Below are positions 16,203-24,258 of a stretch of 62,183 nt of DNA, piece by piece. Location: NCBI GenBank assembly GCA_024103215.1, contig JAGFIY010000009.1, positions 1 through 62,183 of the forward strand. Reading direction: 5' to 3'. The first letter of the stretch is position 1, and each line of letters starts with the position of its first letter. Both the position numbers and the translations under genes were made by a program. The stretch is from Melioribacteraceae bacterium (GTDB taxonomy: Bacteria; Bacteroidota; Ignavibacteria; Ignavibacteriales; Melioribacteraceae). A model generated the notes under the pieces. That model did no database searches. It was not told the DNA's origin and worked only from the letters and a program-made list of their open reading frames with translations.

Positions 16203-16661
16203 ATGATCGAAAAAAAACTTAAAGAATTAGGAATTGAAATTACTGAACCGGCAAAACCGCTTGCAGCTTACGTACCTTTTGTTAAAGCGGGAGATTTTGT
16301 CTTTACGTCGGGGCAGATTCCCGTTGAGAATGGAGAGTTGAAATTTAAAGGTAAGGTTGGTAAAGATTTATCTCTTGAAGAAGGACAAGCAGCGGCAAAG
16401 TTATGCTTGATTAACTGTTTAAGTGCTGTGAAAGCAGCTGCGGGGAGTTTGAATTCAATAGAAAGAATTGTTAAAATAACGGTGTTCGTTAACAGCGCCG
16501 AAGGATTTACGGCTCAGCCGCAAGTTGCAAACGGTGCAAGCAATTTACTTATCGATATTTTTGGTGAAACGGGTAAGCATTCTAGAAGTGCAGTCGGCGT
16601 ATCGGAACTTCCGATTGATTCTGCTGTAGAAATTGAAATGATAGCCAAATTAAAGGAGTGA
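16203..16661 (+). CDS. RidA/YjgF family protein
   Basis: A 152-residue Rid-superfamily protein of the slightly long subgroup. Members are homotrimers, and true RidA deaminates reactive enamine/imine intermediates from PLP enzymes. The key Arg region is present as HSRSAVGVSELPIDSAVEIEMIA. The family N-terminal FVFTSGQIPVENGEL is also visible. Because this longer subgroup (Rid4-7-like) often lacks proven deaminase activity, the substrate is left open. GAGG precedes the ATG. The next gene follows after one base. Confidence 0.8.
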   Translation: MIEKKLKELGIEITEPAKPLAAYVPFVKAGDFVFTSGQIPVENGELKFKGKVGKDLSLEEGQAAAKLCLINCLSAVKAAAGSLNSIERIVKITVFVNSAEGFTAQPQVANGASNLLIDIFGETGKHSRSAVGVSELPIDSAVEIEMIAKLKE

Positions 16662-16662
16662 T

Positions 16663-17136
16663 ATGAAACGATTGACAATTCTTCTGATAATTGTTTTTTC
16701 GGTTTCAATAAATGCACAATTTAAAAGCGATTCAGATAAGAAGGAACCTGTAATAAACAGCATTACTAATTATTCCCCTTCAAGTCTTTTCCTAGGCTTT
16801 CTAAATCCGGATAATTTTAGTATCCGGCATTCGGTCGGGATGTCGTATACTTCTTTCGGAGGTAACGGAATTGCGCTTGGAACATATACCGGAAGTATCG
16901 GTTATGCGTTCAGTGATAAACTTAATGTGCAGATTGATGCATCATTAGTGACTTCACCTTACAGTTCGTTTGGGGATCAATTTTCAAAAGATATCAGTGG
17001 AATGTATTTGAATCGTGCAGCTATTAATTATGCTCCCAGCGAGAACACAAAGTTCATTCTCGAATTCAGACAAATACCATACGGTTATTATAATCGTGGT
17101 TATTACGGACCTTTCGGCTATGGATTTTATGATTAG
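16663..17136 (+). CDS. Exported protein of unknown function, possibly outer-membrane
   Basis: A 157-residue protein with a signal peptide (about 1-18, ending SINAQ). The mature part alternates short hydrophobic and polar strands (SIRHSVGMSYTSFGG, IALGTYTGSIGYAF, NVQIDASLVTSPYSSF), as in small outer-membrane beta-structures, and ends in a Tyr/Gly-rich tail (YGYYNRGYYGPFGYGF). I do not recognise a family. It starts one base after the Rid gene and is followed by a terminator hairpin at 17168. Confidence 0.6.
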   Translation: MKRLTILLIIVFSVSINAQFKSDSDKKEPVINSITNYSPSSLFLGFLNPDNFSIRHSVGMSYTSFGGNGIALGTYTGSIGYAFSDKLNVQIDASLVTSPYSSFGDQFSKDISGMYLNRAAINYAPSENTKFILEFRQIPYGYYNRGYYGPFGYGFYD

Positions 17137-17167
17137 CAAACAAAAGCTGAAATTTGTTATTTTTGAG

Positions 17168-17196
17168 AACCGGGATTTCCCCGGTTTATTTTTTAA
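17168..17196 (+). terminator. Rho-independent terminator
   Basis: A perfect 7-bp stem, AACCGGG (17168-17174) with CCCGGTT (17180-17186), has a 5-nt loop and a following T-rich tract. It separates the 16663 gene from the LytR_C gene and argues that the latter starts after 17196. Confidence 0.8.
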
Positions 17197-17210
17197 ATAG
17201 ATTCAACTCC

Positions 17211-17708
17211 TTGGCAAAAAAGAAAATAAGAAATATTAAATCCAAGAACGAAGGTGAAATTAAATCTTCAATTACAAATCTGTTATTAAACATCATCATT
17301 TTTCTGCTAGCCGGTTTAATAATCTATATGGGGTTCTCTCTCTTCATGAAATTCCGTTCGGGAAAGAAAGTGGTTCAAGAGTTTGTTCAGGATCCACCAC
17401 CGGCTGAAATTATTCAAGTGGAAGTTTTAAATGGATGCGGTGTCCCGGGAACTGGCGACAGATTTAAAGATTTTCTTCGAAGTAAAGGTTGCGATGTTGT
17501 AAATGTAGAGAACTACATTAATTTTAATGTTGAAAAAACTCTTATTATTGATAGAATTGGAAATATATCGAACGCAAAAAAAATTGCCTCGATTCTTGGA
17601 GCAAAAGTATCTTCAGTATTTCCACAGTTGAATGATGATTATTTTGTTGATGTTACAGTTATAGTCGGGAAAGATTATAGAGAATTAAATCCAGCAAAAA
17701 ATTATTAA
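17211..17708 (+). CDS. LytR C-terminal-domain membrane protein
   Basis: A 165-residue protein with a basic cytoplasmic start (AKKKIRNIKSKNEGEIK), one membrane helix (about 25-45, LLLNIIIFLLAGLIIYMGF) and a LytR_cpsA_psr C-terminal domain (about 65-160: IIQVEVLNGCGVPGTGDRFKDFL). The LytR_C domain alone, without the catalytic LCP domain, occurs in many bacteria as an envelope protein of unknown role. I chose TTG 17211. Longer in-frame starts would place the N-terminus inside the terminator hairpin. rsfS follows after eight bases. Confidence 0.72.
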   Translation: MAKKKIRNIKSKNEGEIKSSITNLLLNIIIFLLAGLIIYMGFSLFMKFRSGKKVVQEFVQDPPPAEIIQVEVLNGCGVPGTGDRFKDFLRSKGCDVVNVENYINFNVEKTLIIDRIGNISNAKKIASILGAKVSSVFPQLNDDYFVDVTVIVGKDYRELNPAKNY

Positions 17709-17716
17709 GGACAAAA

Positions 17717-18058
17717 ATGAAATTGATTGACCAAATTATCGAACACATTCAATCAAAAAAAGGGAGAAGTATTTCAGTACTAAATCTCACCAAACTTACT
17801 GCAATATCCGACTATTTTGTTATCTGTTCGGCGGATTCCGAGCCGCAGGTTAAAGCAATCGCAGATGAGATAGTTAAAAAACTAGCTGACGAGGGGATCA
17901 AATGTTATCATAAGGAGGGATATGATACTTTAAATTGGGTGCTGCTCGATTATCTCGATGTCGTTGTTCATGTCTTCCGAAATGAAGCTAGAAGATTTTA
18001 TAATCTCGAGCGTTTATGGGCTGATGCAGAAATTAAAGAAATTCCGGATGTTGATTAA
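17717..18058 (+). CDS. rsfS: Ribosome silencing factor
   Basis: A 113-residue RsfS/Iojap family protein. It binds ribosomal protein L14 on the 50S subunit and blocks joining of the 30S in starved cells. The family core is clear: LTAISDYFVICSADSEPQVKAIAD, GYDTLNWVLLDYLDVVVHVF and FYNLERLWADAE. Length is normal. It lies between the LytR_C gene and argS with short gaps, so it is probably part of one transcript. Confidence 0.95.
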   Translation: MKLIDQIIEHIQSKKGRSISVLNLTKLTAISDYFVICSADSEPQVKAIADEIVKKLADEGIKCYHKEGYDTLNWVLLDYLDVVVHVFRNEARRFYNLERLWADAEIKEIPDVD

Positions 18059-18072
18059 TTAAGCGAGAAAAA

Positions 18073-19701
18073 ATGAAAAAGTATCTTGAAAAATTATTCG
18101 AATCTCTCTCCAATAAATTAAGTTATCTTAATGAAATAGAAGTTCAATTCTCTATTCCTGCGGTTTCGGAACACGGTGATTATTCAACCAACGCTGCAAT
18201 GCTTTTAGCAAAAAGTTTGAAAAAAAATCCGCGGGCAATCGCATCAGAAATAATTGATAATCTGGAACTTGATAAGAACATAATAGCTAAAGTTGAACTT
18301 GCCGGTGCCGGATTTATTAATTTCTTTTTTCATCCTGATTATACCACCAAGATAATTTCTGAAATTTTACAAAAAGACGATCACTTCGGAAAGAGCAATA
18401 AATTTGAAGGGAAACGAGCAAATGTTGAATTTGTTTCTGCAAATCCCACAGGACCTCTCACTGTGGGACACGGAAGAAATGCAGTTATCGGTGATACTTT
18501 AGCAAATCTTCTTGAATCGATCGGTTATGATGTAGATCGTGAATATTATTTTAACAATGCCGGCAGACAAATGCGGGTGTTGGGTGAATCACTTAAACTT
18601 CGTTATCTCGAATTGTTTGGAGACAAAATTGATTTTCCCGCTGATTATTATCAGGGCGACTATCTCATCGACATTGCAAGGAAGATAAAAGAAGAATTCG
18701 GCGAAAAATACAGAAACGAAGACCCGTTAAATTATTTTAAGCAGCGAGCAGAGTATGAAATATTTGAAGATATTAAAAATACTTTGTCACGACTAAAAAT
18801 TGAAATGAAGAATTTTTTCAATGAGCATTCTCTATACGAAAATGGAAATATTCAAGATGTTCTGAATGCCTTCAAGGATAAAAATCTTTCATACGATAAA
18901 GACGGAGCCGTTTGGTTGAAACTATCCGAACTTGGGAATGAGAATGATAAAGTTATCGTAAAATCAACCGGTGAGCCAACCTACCGCCTTCCCGATATTG
19001 CCTATCATATGAATAAACTTGAACGCGGGTACGATTTGGTTGTTGATTTGTTTGGATCGGATCATAATGCAACTTATCCCGATGTTATTGCTGGCGTTAA
19101 TGCTTTAGGTTACGACGGTTCAAAGATTAAAGTGGTAATCCACCAATTTGTGACAATTACTGACGGCGGCGAAAAAGTGAAGATGTCAACTCGTAAAGCA
19201 AATTTTATTACTCTCGATGAATTGATAGATGAAGTGGGTCCCGATGTTGTAAGATATTTTTTCATTATGAGGAATGTTTCGTCTCACTTAAATTTTGATA
19301 TTGCACTTGCAAAAAAACATAACGAAGAAAACCCTGTTTTTTATCTTCAGTATGCACACGCAAGAATATGTTCCATTCTTAGAATGACAGAGGAACAAAA
19401 TCTTGCGGCATCACAAGAAAATTTATCGTTATTAAGTTCCGAAGTTGAACAGAGTTTGATAAAGAAGCTACATCAATTTGAAGATGTAATCCTGTATTCA
19501 GCTGAATCTTTCGAACCAAATAAATTAACGAGCTATCTGGAAGAAACCGCAGCATTATTCCATAAGTTCTATACTGAATGCAGAATTTTAGGCACAGAAA
19601 AGAATCTAGCCGAAGCGAGAATTGCACTTTGTGAGTCTGTTAAAATCCTTCTGAAAAACGGATTATCTATTCTTGGTTTAAATGCTCCCGAGAAAATGTA
19701 G
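18073..19701 (+). CDS. argS: Arginyl-tRNA synthetase
   Basis: A 542-residue class I synthetase charging tRNA-Arg. Visible are the N-terminal Add-1 domain, the ATP signature ANPTGPLTVGHGRN, KMSTRKANFITLDEL in place of KMSKS, and the C-terminal anticodon-binding helices. The first His of the HIGH motif is replaced by Thr (TVGH), a variant I associate with several bacterial ArgRS lineages. The gene ends 35 bases inside the convergent comF gene. No ribosome binding site stronger than GCGAGAAAAA is seen. Confidence 0.96.
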   Translation: MKKYLEKLFESLSNKLSYLNEIEVQFSIPAVSEHGDYSTNAAMLLAKSLKKNPRAIASEIIDNLELDKNIIAKVELAGAGFINFFFHPDYTTKIISEILQKDDHFGKSNKFEGKRANVEFVSANPTGPLTVGHGRNAVIGDTLANLLESIGYDVDREYYFNNAGRQMRVLGESLKLRYLELFGDKIDFPADYYQGDYLIDIARKIKEEFGEKYRNEDPLNYFKQRAEYEIFEDIKNTLSRLKIEMKNFFNEHSLYENGNIQDVLNAFKDKNLSYDKDGAVWLKLSELGNENDKVIVKSTGEPTYRLPDIAYHMNKLERGYDLVVDLFGSDHNATYPDVIAGVNALGYDGSKIKVVIHQFVTITDGGEKVKMSTRKANFITLDELIDEVGPDVVRYFFIMRNVSSHLNFDIALAKKHNEENPVFYLQYAHARICSILRMTEEQNLAASQENLSLLSSEVEQSLIKKLHQFEDVILYSAESFEPNKLTSYLEETAALFHKFYTECRILGTEKNLAEARIALCESVKILLKNGLSILGLNAPEKM

Positions 19702-20392
19702 TATCGAAAGATGTTAACGCCGCACTCACTGCATAAATAGTTTGTGCCCCCATTTCTTTTAACTTACTAGCAGCTTCTGATATTGTTGCACCCGTTGTTA
19801 TTATGTCATCCACAATTATGAAGGACTTTTCATTCAATTTAATGTTCTTTTTTACAGAAAATGCATTAGCAACATTACGCTTGCGCTCCATTACATTAAG
19901 ATTTGTTTGGGATGGGGTTGCTCTCTTTCTCTTAAGGTATTTTGAATAAATTGGAATATTAAGTACTGAAGAAATTCCTTTTACAATAAAATCGGATTGA
20001 TTGTAGCCACGAGTCACTTTTTTAGAAGGATGAAGCGGCACGGCAAAAATTCCGTCAAATTTCCAGTTAGGTTTGGTCTTCGTTATTTCTTTAGCAATTA
20101 ATTTGCCGAGAAACTTTCCATACATAAATTTTCTGTTATACTTTAATTCGTGAATTAAATTTCTGATTGGTGAATCCTCGTCAAAAAGAAATAACGAAAA
20201 TATATCATCAATAATCTTTTCACTTTTAAATGATTTATTATACTCTTCATCAAGTAAATTTTTGGGAACATTGTTAATTTCATTCAGACATAATTTGCAG
20301 ATATAATTTTCGTTGGGAGCTAGACGTGTTTTACATGAAGGACATGAACGAGGAATAAAAAAATCAAAAATTATGTTTGGGTGGAACCTCAT
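19667..20392 (-). CDS. comF: ComF-family phosphoribosyltransferase-like protein
   Basis: A 241-residue ComF/GntX family protein. An N-terminal zinc-ribbon-like segment (RSCPSCKTRL and YICKLC) precedes a phosphoribosyltransferase fold with the PRPP loop FIIVDDIITTGATISEAA and the substrate region GYNQSDFIVKGI. In naturally competent bacteria ComF assists single-stranded DNA uptake; elsewhere the role is unclear. No other competence gene is in the window. It follows the VWA gene with a one-base gap and overlaps argS tail-to-tail. Confidence 0.88.
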   Translation of the reverse strand: MRFHPNIIFDFFIPRSCPSCKTRLAPNENYICKLCLNEINNVPKNLLDEEYNKSFKSEKIIDDIFSLFLFDEDSPIRNLIHELKYNRKFMYGKFLGKLIAKEITKTKPNWKFDGIFAVPLHPSKKVTRGYNQSDFIVKGISSVLNIPIYSKYLKRKRATPSQTNLNVMERKRNVANAFSVKKNIKLNEKSFIIVDDIITTGATISEAASKLKEMGAQTIYAVSAALTSFDTTFSREHLNQE

Positions 20393-20393
20393 C

Positions 20394-22526
20394 TTACAAT
20401 AATCCGCTCCTTTTTCTAATTACCCATTCTATGGCGAAGATTGCTATGATTATTGTCAGCAGTGTTTCAAACGTCCATAAATTATAACTTTCTGTTATTA
20501 CTTTCTCCTTTTTCTGGGATGATGAAATCTTTTCAAGTTTTTCAATCAACGATGGGTATTCATTTAAATCAAAATATTTTCCTCCGGAAATTTGTGCAAG
20601 CCTTGTTAGAAAATTTTTATCCAAAGTGGGGTCAACAAATTCAATATTAATCTTTTCAACAAGAAAACTTCCTCTTTCGATTTCAATTTGTCCGTTACTG
20701 CTGATTGCATCCGCTGTAAAGTTGTAAGTGCCGGGAACTAAATTGTCAATTTGCGCGGAATATTTTCCATCTCCTTCTGGAAGTAGAATAATTTTTGGAA
20801 TTTGGTCACTGTCAGCAAATGTAAGCTCTATTTTTCCATCATCAATCGGCTGGAGAGATTCGTCATAAAATTCTGCTTGAAAAATTACTGGTTCGCCTTG
20901 TGAATAAATATCCTTGTTGGTTCTTATTCTAAACCTCTTTAATTGAGAATCGGTATTAAGCCATTTTATTGAATTCTCAATCAAAAGATCATACAGAAAT
21001 TCGGTGTTCGAATTTGATTTTAATTTCCATTTCCAGATATTAGCTGCCAAAATTGATATATTTTTATTTATACCGGTTGAATTGGTAATTACTAATGGAA
21101 TCTCAGTTTTTACACTATTTAGGTTGACCGTTGCTGCAATCTGTGCTCCCGCTTTCACTTCATATTGTGCTCCCGAATAATTAACCGGAGGCAAAGTGTT
21201 CCAAATTTCCAAATTATAATTGGGAATAGTGAAAATGGGACTGAATTTATTCAGCAAATTTAGCTGAATTTCGTGGCTTTTTCGTGGATTTGATTCTATA
21301 TAAAAGCTTAATATTTCTTCAAAATATCTTAATTTATTGTACTCACTGTTATTACCTAAAATAAATAAATAACTTAATTTATCTTCCCTTATCTTAGATA
21401 CTACTTGTGATATACTGCTTTGTGAAGTAATTTTGCCCGGATAATTTACAAGAACTAATATTTTAGCAGAATCAAGTTTTGCTCCCAAATCAGAATCTGT
21501 TGGTTTTGACTTTGAAATTTCAACGTGCTCCGTTATTTTATAATCTTTATTCTGGAGAAGGGTTTTCTTTATAAAAGAAAAATCCGCACTTGGACTTCCA
21601 GACAAAATAAGGATATTCAATTTATTTTCGAGAACTGTAACACGGAATGATTTTGAATTGTTATCGGTGAGAATTTCATCGTCAAATTTTGTTACTGATA
21701 TTGTAAATATTTCTTGACCGGATTTTTCCGGTGTGAATTCAAATTCAACTTTATTGATTCCGTTCTCGCTTAATGTAATATTTTTCCTATCGATGATTTG
21801 ACTATTTTTAATCAGTTCAACAACAGCCCGCTCACTGGAGTAATCTTTATTTACAATCATTGTCTCGAAAATTGTTTTTGAATCTTGGTATAATAAACTA
21901 TTGTATGAAGTGCTTTCCACCAAAACATCTTTATATTCTGTCGTATCACCGATTCCAATAGTATAAATTGGAATACCAAGTTTTTCTGCAGCAAACAGCG
22001 GGTTTTTCCCGTTCGTAATTTTTCCATCACTGATAATTAAAGCGGAAGAAATTTTTCTTTCGTCATTTTCTAATGAGTTTACTATGGATTCAAAATTTGT
22101 TGTGACTCCGTTAAAAAAAATGACTTTCTCGAGTGTATCGGTATTTCCAAGATTTTTTATTTCTGAATCAAAGAGAGCAACTTCACTCTTAATATTTGAT
22201 TTAATAAAATCATTGAGAATTTGTTTTATTTTATCATCATTTTCAGAACTATTCTTGTGTGCTAAAGATTGCGAGTTATCAACATAAATCAAATGCAGCG
22301 GTATCTCTTCCTCGTAGCTGGAAAAGGAAAGAGTAGGTTCAAAAATTAGGAGAAATATCAATACAACTGCTATTGATCTTAAAATGAATAATAGTGTTTT
22401 CAGCGGTTTTGAAAGTTGTGGAATAGTGAATTTATATATATAAAATGAGTACGCTGAGAGTAGAAGAATTCCAAAAATTATTATTATTGGATTCGAAGAA
22501 AAAGTTAAATCGAAGGAGTCAAACAT
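20394..22526 (-). CDS. Large membrane protein with von Willebrand A-like domain
   Basis: A 710-residue protein. Two N-terminal membrane helices (about 12-31 and 43-62) precede a VWA-like domain with MIDAS start D83-x-S85-x-S87 (YVDNSQSLAH). A middle beta-rich region follows, then a Rossmann-like segment (LNILILSGSPSADFSFIKKTL) resembling the glutamine-amidotransferase-like domain found in related proteins, a further beta-sandwich region, and a final membrane helix (about 685-705). This layout is common in Bacteroidota-type proteins near BatA/MoxR operons, but no MoxR ATPase is adjacent here. Function unknown. It is cotranscribed with surE (12-base gap) and comF. Confidence 0.7.
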   Translation of the reverse strand: MFDSFDLTFSSNPIIIIFGILLLSAYSFYIYKFTIPQLSKPLKTLLFILRSIAVVLIFLLIFEPTLSFSSYEEEIPLHLIYVDNSQSLAHKNSSENDDKIKQILNDFIKSNIKSEVALFDSEIKNLGNTDTLEKVIFFNGVTTNFESIVNSLENDERKISSALIISDGKITNGKNPLFAAEKLGIPIYTIGIGDTTEYKDVLVESTSYNSLLYQDSKTIFETMIVNKDYSSERAVVELIKNSQIIDRKNITLSENGINKVEFEFTPEKSGQEIFTISVTKFDDEILTDNNSKSFRVTVLENKLNILILSGSPSADFSFIKKTLLQNKDYKITEHVEISKSKPTDSDLGAKLDSAKILVLVNYPGKITSQSSISQVVSKIREDKLSYLFILGNNSEYNKLRYFEEILSFYIESNPRKSHEIQLNLLNKFSPIFTIPNYNLEIWNTLPPVNYSGAQYEVKAGAQIAATVNLNSVKTEIPLVITNSTGINKNISILAANIWKWKLKSNSNTEFLYDLLIENSIKWLNTDSQLKRFRIRTNKDIYSQGEPVIFQAEFYDESLQPIDDGKIELTFADSDQIPKIILLPEGDGKYSAQIDNLVPGTYNFTADAISSNGQIEIERGSFLVEKINIEFVDPTLDKNFLTRLAQISGGKYFDLNEYPSLIEKLEKISSSQKKEKVITESYNLWTFETLLTIIIAIFAIEWVIRKRSGLL

Positions 22527-22538
22527 TTATTGCAAATC

Positions 22539-23327
22539 TTAATTATCTGATGATTTAGATACACTATCCAGTTCGGAAATGTTCCAACTCTGCATTTCTG
22601 AATAAGTTTCATAATCTGTAAGATCGAAATGAATCGGTGTCACTGATACATAATTATTTAGGACAGCTTTGTGATCCATATTATCATCGGTATCCGTAAC
22701 GTTTAGTTCTCCCGTCAGCCAGAAATATTTGTTACCAAAAGGATCAATTCTTTCTTCATAAGTTTCAAGCCATTTTGATTTTCCTTGTTTTGTTAGCTTT
22801 ACGCCTTTTATCTCATTTTCCGGAAGGTCAGGAACGTTTACATTAAGCAGAGTTCCTTTCGGTAAATCTTTTGCGATTAAAAGTTTTGCCAAATTTCCAG
22901 CAAACTTCGCGGCATAACTGAAATTTTTAACTTGATGACTCGTGACCGAAACGGCAATTGCAGGTATATCCATAATTGCAGCCTCTCTAGCTGCAGATAC
23001 TGTTCCCGAATATATAATATTTATTGCAGTGTTTGAACCATGATTTATTCCCGAAATCACCACATCGGGCACATCTTGAATTATGTTTCTCATTCCAATT
23101 TTAACACAATCAGCAGGAGTTCCATCAACTGCATAACCGAAAAATTCCCCTCGTCTATAAACTTCTTTAATTCTGAGTGGAATTTTCATCGTTATTGCAT
23201 GTCCTACCGCCGATTGTTCGGAAGACGGTGCTACAACTGTAACATCTCCGACTTTTTTCAATTCTTGAACCAGTTCATAAATGCCTTGTGAGTGGATTCC
23301 GTCGTCGTTGGATACCAAAATTTTCAA
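22539..23327 (-). CDS. surE: 5'/3'-nucleotidase SurE
   Basis: A 262-residue metal-dependent nucleotidase that removes phosphate from nucleoside monophosphates, with a role in stress and stationary phase in other bacteria. The motifs are intact: KILVSNDDGIHSQGI at the start, VISGINHGSNTAINIIYSGTVSAA in the middle. I chose TTG 23327, which gives the family N-terminus (M/L-KILVSNDDG). A TTG at 23363 would add 12 residues (HLFDNYKPENI) with no family support. It heads the minus-strand operon surE-VWA-comF. Confidence 0.93.
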   Translation of the reverse strand: MKILVSNDDGIHSQGIYELVQELKKVGDVTVVAPSSEQSAVGHAITMKIPLRIKEVYRRGEFFGYAVDGTPADCVKIGMRNIIQDVPDVVISGINHGSNTAINIIYSGTVSAAREAAIMDIPAIAVSVTSHQVKNFSYAAKFAGNLAKLLIAKDLPKGTLLNVNVPDLPENEIKGVKLTKQGKSKWLETYEERIDPFGNKYFWLTGELNVTDTDDNMDHKAVLNNYVSVTPIHFDLTDYETYSEMQSWNISELDSVSKSSDN

Positions 23328-23424
23328 AATGTTTTCCGGTTTATAATTATCAAACAAGTGCAAATATACTTATTTTGGTACTGCTATTCCATTTGATTTA
23401 TTGTGTTGAAAAAAGGTCTTAAAT

Positions 23425-24258
23425 ATGAAAATGTACATTACTGCTGCACTTATTTACGTTTTATTCTATACGTTTAATTTGAACGCACAAATAGAAAATG
23501 AAGAAGAGATTGAGGTAATATTAATCGATGCTTATGTATCCCCGAATCCTCCGCACGAATTTGTCCTATCATTTTTTACACTCGTGCCGGTAAAATCCTC
23601 GGTTATTATTGACAATAGATTTGAAGTAATTGTCTCGGATACACTCAATGAAGATCATGCAATAAGAATTTCACTTGAAGAAATGGAATTCGATTCGTTG
23701 ATGATTCCATTCTACATTGAAGTTCAAGTTGACAGTATCATCAGTAAGAGTGAAAGCTACACTCTCGAAATACCTAAAGTGGAAGAAACAGAAACAAGCA
23801 CTTGGACTAGCTTATTTCATCTTTGTCTTGGGGGGATAGTTTTTTTTGTGCCTTCAACCGGTGTTACTTTAATTGACGGCGAAATGTATCTTAATCTTGG
23901 TAAAGAATTACCAATCTACAATTTTTATTCAGGTGGCTATAATTATCCAACCTCATATTTGAGTATTGAATTCACTCACACTTTCGGAAACGGCGGGAGG
24001 AATTTACTTCGATCCGGTTATAAAAAGATTTTTGAAGTTCCAGTAATAGAATTTATTTCACCTGGTGTTTCGGTGTTTACTAATTTCAAAGGAGTTAATG
24101 GATTTTCTCCTGAAATTACAATGGGGCTGTTTAAAATTTCGAATGTTTTTACTCTCTATTCTAGATACCGTTATAACTACCAGCCTGGCGGAATTCAATT
24201 TAATTCACATGAAATAAGTATCGGTTTGTACTCACATTTTTTTTCATTGAATTTTTAG
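23425..24258 (+). CDS. Exported protein of unknown function, paired with a TonB receptor
   Basis: A 277-residue protein with a signal peptide (about 1-22, ending NLNAQ). Residues 30-115 look like a beta-sandwich adhesion or binding module (PNPPHEFVLSFFTLVPVKSSVII). The C-terminal 140 residues alternate as in an outer-membrane beta-structure (YLSIEFTHTFGNGGRN, FTLYSRYRYNYQPGGIQF) and end in SLNF. I recognise no family. The TonB receptor gene starts at the base after its stop codon, so the two products are probably made together and may form one outer-membrane assembly. Confidence 0.6.
   Translation: MKMYITAALIYVLFYTFNLNAQIENEEEIEVILIDAYVSPNPPHEFVLSFFTLVPVKSSVIIDNRFEVIVSDTLNEDHAIRISLEEMEFDSLMIPFYIEVQVDSIISKSESYTLEIPKVEETETSTWTSLFHLCLGGIVFFVPSTGVTLIDGEMYLNLGKELPIYNFYSGGYNYPTSYLSIEFTHTFGNGGRNLLRSGYKKIFEVPVIEFISPGVSVFTNFKGVNGFSPEITMGLFKISNVFTLYSRYRYNYQPGGIQFNSHEISIGLYSHFFSLNF

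Noticed and set aside
17154..17210. Upstream extension of the LytR_C protein
   Set aside because: It would place coding sequence across a strong terminator hairpin (17168-17196).
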